Positions 60,067 to 64,000 of a DNA stretch of 64,000 bases are shown here, piece after piece. The stretch covers positions 7,564,001 to 7,628,000 of the forward strand of contig NZ_CP046172.1 in the NCBI RefSeq assembly GCF_011801145.1, written 5' to 3'. The position numbers and the translations under genes are program-made. This DNA comes from Nocardia arthritidis. GTDB lineage: Bacteria; Actinomycetota; Actinomycetes; Mycobacteriales; Mycobacteriaceae. The notes beneath the pieces were generated by a model. That model was given only the letters and a program-made list of their open reading frames with translations, was not told where the DNA came from and made no database searches. How positions within the stretch are numbered: the first letter of the stretch is position 1; the number at the start of each line of letters is the position of its first letter.

Positions 60067-61128
60067 TCACTGTGTGCGCCGCGTCCAGGCAAGCAGTTCG
60101 TCCAGCGGCTTGGTATTGATGATCCGTTCCGGCGCAACGCCGTTCGCGATTGCCCGCTCGCAGCCATAGCCCTGCCAGTCCAGCTGCCCCGGCGCGTGCG
60201 CATCGGTGTCGATCGCGAATTCGCAGCCCATCTCCACCGCCAGTTTCAACAGCCGAGACGGCGGATCCAGCCGCTCCGGGCGGCTGTTGATCTCCACAGC
60301 GGTGCCGTACTGCCTGCACGCCTCGAACACCATCTCGGCGTCGAAAACCGATTCCGGGCGGGTGCCCCGCTCCCCCGTGATCAATCGGCCGGTGCAGTGG
60401 CCGAGCACGTCGACATTGGGATTCGCCACCGCGTAAACCATTCGCCGCGTCATGGTTTCGCTGTCGGCGCGCAGGTTGGAATGCACGCTGGCGACGACGA
60501 TATCGAGTTCGGCGAGCAGGTCGGCGCGCTGGTCGAGTGCCCCGTCGTCGAGGATGTCCACCTCGATCCCGGTCAGGATCCGGAACGGGGCCAGCCGCTC
60601 GTTCAGCTCGGCGACCACGTCGAGCTGGCGGCGCAGCCGGTCCGCCGAAAGCCCGTTCGCCACCTTCAATCTCGGCGAATGGTCGGTCAGCGCGCAGTAC
60701 TCGTGCCCGAGTGCGGCCGCGACGCCCATCATTTCGGCGATCGGGCTGCCGCCATCCGACCAGTCCGAGTGGGTGTGCAGGTCGCCGCGCAGCAGGGTGC
60801 GAATCGGCCTGCCCGGCACGCCGATCGGCTGTGCGGCGCGGCGCAGCTCCACCAGATAGTCCGGCACCGCACCTGAGCAGGCCTGTGCAATTACCGCGGC
60901 CGTCTTCGGCCCGATCCCGGAAATATCCTGCCAGTTACCGGAATTCCGGTGGGCCGCGAGATCGTCGTCGGACAATCCGGCGACGATATCGGCGGCCCGC
61001 CGGTAGGCCTTCACCCGATGTGTCTGCGCGCGTGAGCGTTCCAGCCAGAACCCGATCTCGCGCAGCGCCTGTACCGGACCCGGCGCCGCGGCCGGATCCG
61101 GTGTTGCGGTCGAATCCTGTTCGCCCAC
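60067..61128 (-). CDS. PHP domain protein (DNA polymerase X PHP-like)
   Basis: A 353-residue protein: an N-terminal helix-hairpin-helix region like that of PolX (QDISGIGPKTAAVIAQACSG) and a C-terminal PHP metal hydrolase (RGDLHTHSDWSDGGSPIAEM, CALTDHSPR, GIEVDIL, VASVHSNL, DTDAHAPGQLDW). No polymerase palm is present. Possible phosphatase or exonuclease. The start GTG 61128 leaves six bases after the reductase stop; the open frame runs further upstream antisense. Likely in an operon with the DHFR-like gene. Confidence 0.86.
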   Translation of the reverse strand: MGEQDSTATPDPAAAPGPVQALREIGFWLERSRAQTHRVKAYRRAADIVAGLSDDDLAAHRNSGNWQDISGIGPKTAAVIAQACSGAVPDYLVELRRAAQPIGVPGRPIRTLLRGDLHTHSDWSDGGSPIAEMMGVAAALGHEYCALTDHSPRLKVANGLSADRLRRQLDVVAELNERLAPFRILTGIEVDILDDGALDQRADLLAELDIVVASVHSNLRADSETMTRRMVYAVANPNVDVLGHCTGRLITGERGTRPESVFDAEMVFEACRQYGTAVEINSRPERLDPPSRLLKLAVEMGCEFAIDTDAHAPGQLDWQGYGCERAIANGVAPERIINTKPLDELLAWTRRTQ

Positions 61129-61133
61129 TTGGC

Positions 61134-61715
61134 TTATCGGATCCTGCTGTACTTCAGGAAGGCCACCCCGTCCTCGAATACCCGACTGGTGATCACCCGG
61201 AACCTGGCCGCCTCCGGCAGCCGCGGTCCCGATCCGAACAGCGACCGGCCCCGGCCGAGCACGATCGGATACAGCTTCAGGTAGATCTGGTCGATTTCCG
61301 GCAGCAGCGCCTGCGCCAACTCGCCGCCGCCGCACAGCCAGATCCCCAAACCCTTGGCGCGCTTGAGCTCTCGCACCTTGCCCAGCGGATCGCCGTCGAT
61401 GAGTTCGACGGCGGCGTCCGGGCACTCCGGCAACGTGGTGGACACCACGTACTGCTTCAGATGCGCGTACGGACTGGATGTTCCGGTCCGCACACCGAAA
61501 TCGTGTGTCTTGCGGCCCATCAGCACCGTGTCGAAATTCGCGTTCGGCTTATCGATCCCGAGCGCCTCGCGCACCTTCGTCGGCACTGTCTCCGGGTACA
61601 GCGCGTTGATCGCGGGGCCGTGATCCCCGCCGACCGGAAAGAAATCGACCGACCCGTCCTCGGTGGCGATGAATCCATCGATGGTCGATGCGACGTAGTA
61701 CGTGAGCTTGCGCAT
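61134..61715 (-). CDS. Dihydrofolate reductase-like / RibD C-terminal domain protein
   Basis: A 193-residue NADPH-dependent reductase-like protein of the RibD-C/YwjB group. MRKLTYYVASTIDGFIATEDG, VLMGRKTHDF, KGLGIWLCGGGELAQALLP and VLGRGRSLF match in order. The substrate is unknown. Start ATG 61715 follows AGAGGAAGG. It is upstream of the PHP gene on the same strand. Confidence 0.9.
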   Translation of the reverse strand: MRKLTYYVASTIDGFIATEDGSVDFFPVGGDHGPAINALYPETVPTKVREALGIDKPNANFDTVLMGRKTHDFGVRTGTSSPYAHLKQYVVSTTLPECPDAAVELIDGDPLGKVRELKRAKGLGIWLCGGGELAQALLPEIDQIYLKLYPIVLGRGRSLFGSGPRLPEAARFRVITSRVFEDGVAFLKYSRIR

Positions 61716-61777
61716 ATGTCCTTCCTCTACGGCCGTCATGTCCCGGTCCGCATAGAAGAAACGGTAGCTTGCGCGCC

Positions 61778-62638
61778 TCAGCGCAGGCGAGGCTTCGGCT
61801 GGCAGCGAGGGCAGGAGTAGGAAGAACGATTCATGAATTTTTCGCGCAGAATCGGCGCGCCACAGCGGCGGCACGGCTCGTCGGCCCGCCCGTAAACGGC
61901 CAGCGAACGCTCGAAGTAGCCGGACTCACCGTTGACGTTGACATAGAGCGCGTCGAACGAGGTGCCGCCGGCGAGCAGCGCATCACCCATCACGGTGCCG
62001 ACCTCGGTGAGCAATGCGTGGACGGCGGGCCGGGTGAGTCCCGAGGCGAGCCGGCCGCCGTGCAGCTTGGCGCGCCAGAGGGATTCGTCGGCGTAGATAT
62101 TGCCGACACCGGAGATCACGGACTGGTCCAGCAGCACCCGCTTGATCTCGGTCTGTTTGGCGCGCAGCGCCTTCACCGCGATATCGGCGTCGAAGAGGGG
62201 GTCGAGCGGATCGCGCGCGATATGGGCGACGGGTTCGGGCACCGATGTGCCGTCCACCTCGACCAGCGGGGCCAGCGCCCAGCCGCCGAAGGTGCGTTGA
62301 TCGACGAAGCGCAGTTCGGAGCCGTCACCGAGCCGGGCCCGGATGTGGGCGTGCTTCTCGACCGGCGCGTCCGCGGGCTGCACCAGCATCTGCCCGCTCA
62401 TCCCGAGATGGACGACCAGCGCGGTATCGGGCTCGTCGAAGGTGAGCCAGAGATATTTGCCGCGCCGCTGCGCGGCCTCGACGCGCAGGCCGGTCAGGCG
62501 CGCGGCCAGATCGGCGGCACCTTCGAGATGCCGCCGCACCGACCGCGGATGGGTGATGGTGACCGATTCGATGACGCGACCGACCACATGTTCGGCCAGC
62601 CCACGCCGGACGACCTCGACCTCGGGAAGCTCTGGCAC
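61778..62638 (-). CDS. mutM: Formamidopyrimidine-DNA glycosylase
   Basis: Removes oxidised purines such as 8-oxoguanine and cuts the strand. The start GTG encodes the mature N-terminal [13 protein letters not shown], with catalytic Pro2 and Glu3. Lys-containing strand (RRGKYLWL), H2TH region ([20 protein letters not shown]) and a zinc finger (CRRCGAP ... YSCPRCQ) close the 286-residue protein. Its start lies 10 bp beyond the rnc stop, as in other actinobacteria. Confidence 0.96.
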   Translation of the reverse strand: MPELPEVEVVRRGLAEHVVGRVIESVTITHPRSVRRHLEGAADLAARLTGLRVEAAQRRGKYLWLTFDEPDTALVVHLGMSGQMLVQPADAPVEKHAHIRARLGDGSELRFVDQRTFGGWALAPLVEVDGTSVPEPVAHIARDPLDPLFDADIAVKALRAKQTEIKRVLLDQSVISGVGNIYADESLWRAKLHGGRLASGLTRPAVHALLTEVGTVMGDALLAGGTSFDALYVNVNGESGYFERSLAVYGRADEPCRRCGAPILREKFMNRSSYSCPRCQPKPRLR

Positions 62639-62648
62639 CGGTCTCTTT

Positions 62649-63368
62649 TCAGCCTTCGGAGGTGAGCGCCTGATATGCGGCGCCCGCCGCCTTCTGCTCG
62701 GCTTCCTTCTTGGAGCGGCCGACGCCCTTGCCGTAGGCCCGGCCACCGATCACCGTCGTCGCGGTGAACTCCTTGTCGTGGTCCGGGCCGGTCGAGGTGA
62801 TCTCGTAGCTGGGCACGCCGATACCGCGCTCGGCGGTGAGCTCCTGCAGGCTGGTCTTCCAGTCGAGTCCGGCGCCCATGCGGGGCCCGCGCTCGAGCAG
62901 TTCGGCGAACAGGCGCAGCACCACGCCGCGCGCGACCTCGATGCCATGCTCCAGATGCACCGCGCCGAGCAAGGATTCCATACCGTCGGCGAGGATGCTC
63001 GGCTTATCTCGGCCGCCGGTGAGTTCCTCACCCTTGCCGAGCAGCAGGTGTACGCCGAGACCGCCCTCGCCCAGCCCGCGCGCCACCTCGGCGAGCGCAT
63101 GCATATTCACCACGCTCGCGCGTAGTTTGGCCAACTCGCCCTCGGATTTGTCCGGGTGCTCGTGGTACAGGCGCTCGGTGATGCTCAGGCCGAGGACGGA
63201 GTCGCCGAGGAATTCCAGGCGCTCGTTGGTCGGCAGGCCACCGTTCTCGTAGGCATACGACCGATGGGTCAGCGCTAGCCGGAGTAGATCCGGGTGCACA
63301 TCCACGCCCAAGGCTGCGAGCAGGCTCGCGTGGTCACCAGTCGAGTCGGGTTCGTTGCCGGCGGTCAC
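62649..63368 (-). CDS. rnc: Ribonuclease III
   Basis: Double-strand RNA endonuclease, 239 residues. The family signature [14 protein letters not shown] is at about residue 48, and the C-terminal dsRNA-binding domain ([14 protein letters not shown] ... [22 protein letters not shown]) follows. The start is GTG 63368; the open frame continues more than 130 codons upstream, antisense to rpmF and DUF177, and cannot be real. Between rpmF and mutM. Confidence 0.95.
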   Translation of the reverse strand: MTAGNEPDSTGDHASLLAALGVDVHPDLLRLALTHRSYAYENGGLPTNERLEFLGDSVLGLSITERLYHEHPDKSEGELAKLRASVVNMHALAEVARGLGEGGLGVHLLLGKGEELTGGRDKPSILADGMESLLGAVHLEHGIEVARGVVLRLFAELLERGPRMGAGLDWKTSLQELTAERGIGVPSYEITSTGPDHDKEFTATTVIGGRAYGKGVGRSKKEAEQKAAGAAYQALTSEG

Positions 63369-63391
63369 GTCGTGTATGACAGGTCGAGCGG

Positions 63392-63574
63392 TCAGACGGC
63401 GGGGGTGACCTGGCGGCCCTTGTAGGTGCCGCAGGACGGGCAGGCGATGTGCGGCAGCGTCTGCTGCCCGCACGCGCGGTTCGGGCAGGTGATCAGGGTC
63501 GGCGCGGTGGCCTTCCACTGGCTGCGCCGCGACCGGGTGTTGGAACGGGACATCCGGCGCTTGGGAACGGCCAC
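63392..63574 (-). CDS. rpmF: 50S ribosomal protein L32
   Basis: A 60-residue ribosomal protein with [20 protein letters not shown] and the four zinc cysteines C30, C35, C45 and C48 (zinc-bound C+ form). It follows the DUF177 gene by two bases and precedes rnc. Confidence 0.96.
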   Translation of the reverse strand: MAVPKRRMSRSNTRSRRSQWKATAPTLITCPNRACGQQTLPHIACPSCGTYKGRQVTPAV

Positions 63575-63576
63575 GA

Positions 63577-64000
63577 CTAATTCTCCTCTGTCCTATTGCT
63601 TGCCAGTTCGGCTGATTGGTCTGCTTGCTGTCGACCCGCACCGGCGCCCGCGTTCGGGTCGTCGGCGCCGGGCGATCCGGCGGCGAACTTCGCCAACCCG
63701 GCCCAGCGAGGGTCAAGTATCTCATGCCCATGGCCGGAACCCGCAATCGCCATCCGGACACCGCATTCCGGACACAGTCCGGCACAGTCGGGTTCGCACA
63801 GCGGCTGCAGCGGGAGTTCCAGCCCGATCGCGTCGATGATCACCGGTTCCAGGTCGATGGTGTCGTCGACCAGGCGGTAGATCTCGGCCTCTTCGGTGGT
63901 CTGCTCGGTGGCGCTGTCCGGGTAGGCGAACAGCTCGGTGAGCCGCAGTTCCACCGAATCGGTGAACGGTTCGAGGCAGCGCGAGCATTCGCCCTCGGTC
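63577..64000 (-). CDS. DUF177/YceD family protein, 5' end outside the window
   Basis: C-terminal part of a DUF177 (YceD, 23S rRNA accumulation protein-like) gene, found before rpmF in nearly all bacteria. The frame is open to the window edge, reading [20 protein letters not shown] and then [13 protein letters not shown], the typical cysteine cluster; the C-terminus is a disordered tail. An internal GTG at 63954 is not the true start since homologous residues precede it. Confidence 0.9.
   Translation of the reverse strand, partial: TEGECSRCLEPFTDSVELRLTELFAYPDSATEQTTEEAEIYRLVDDTIDLEPVIIDAIGLELPLQPLCEPDCAGLCPECGVRMAIAGSGHGHEILDPRWAGLAKFAAGSPGADDPNAGAGAGRQQADQSAELASNRTEEN

Noticed and set aside
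63369..63785. N-terminal extension of RNase III
   Set aside because: Antisense frame of rpmF and DUF177; the protein aligns only from GTG 63368.

Overview
The window is a high-GC actinobacterial chromosome segment that most resembles Nocardia (Mycobacteriales). The backbone is the conserved block known in Mycobacterium tuberculosis as Rv2896c-Rv2926c. On the minus strand, from low to high coordinates, it runs dprA, comM, yraN, DUF2469, rnhB, lepB, rplS (1-6.3 kb); trmD, rimM, KH protein, rpsP (20.8-22.7 kb); amidohydrolase (23.8-24.9 kb); ffh, glnD, glnB, amt, ftsY (26.1-34.5 kb); smc (37-40.7 kb); acyP and OsmC (46.9-47.7 kb); and mutM, rnc, rpmF, DUF177 (61.8-64 kb). GTG and TTG starts, long antisense shadow ORFs and ATGA/TGATG stop-start overlaps fit a genome of roughly two-thirds GC. 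No rRNA, tRNA, CRISPR array, insertion sequence or integrase was seen.

Accessory modules are inserted into this backbone. 6.4-10.2 kb: an ArsR-like regulator with a three-palindrome operator, a divergent membrane protein, and an ECF41/SigJ-type sigma factor divergent from a DoxX-like + serine hydrolase operon, with a TGTCACA-N16-CGTC-type promoter facing each way. 10.2-20.5 kb: a membrane protein, tex (broken by a one-base frameshift), two acyl-CoA ligases with a divergent GAF-LuxR regulator, a beta-propeller lipoprotein and a Fic protein. 22.9-26.1 kb: a membrane-anchored methyltransferase, a LysR regulator and a 54-residue zinc-ribbon protein. 34.6-37.0 kb: DUF2237, a TetR regulator carrying an extra C-terminal zinc finger, and an NmrA-like oxidoreductase. 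40.9-44.5 kb: membrane proteins and a compact operon of lower GC encoding a WXG100-like protein, an unrecognised 218-residue protein and a lipoprotein. 44.5-46.9 kb: a YgiC-like ATP-grasp ligase with a YgiB-like membrane protein.

A complete potassium-uptake locus fills 47.9-56.6 kb: kdpE and kdpD on the minus strand, then a 27-residue micro-ORF, kdpF, kdpA, kdpB and kdpC on the plus strand, ending in a strong terminator. KdpC carries a roughly 100-residue four-cysteine insertion. A HigB/HigA-like toxin-antitoxin pair, a small cysteine-rich membrane protein, an AhpD-like protein, a PstS-like membrane-anchored protein, a PolX-like PHP protein and a DHFR-like reductase follow.

Nitrogen control is readable: amt-glnB-glnD form a minus-strand cluster headed by a well-spaced GlnR-type box. 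The best candidates for undescribed biology are the WXG100-like three-gene operon, the duplicated hairpin-plus-lepB unit, the kdp leader RNA, the KdpC insertion and the TetR-zinc-finger fusion.
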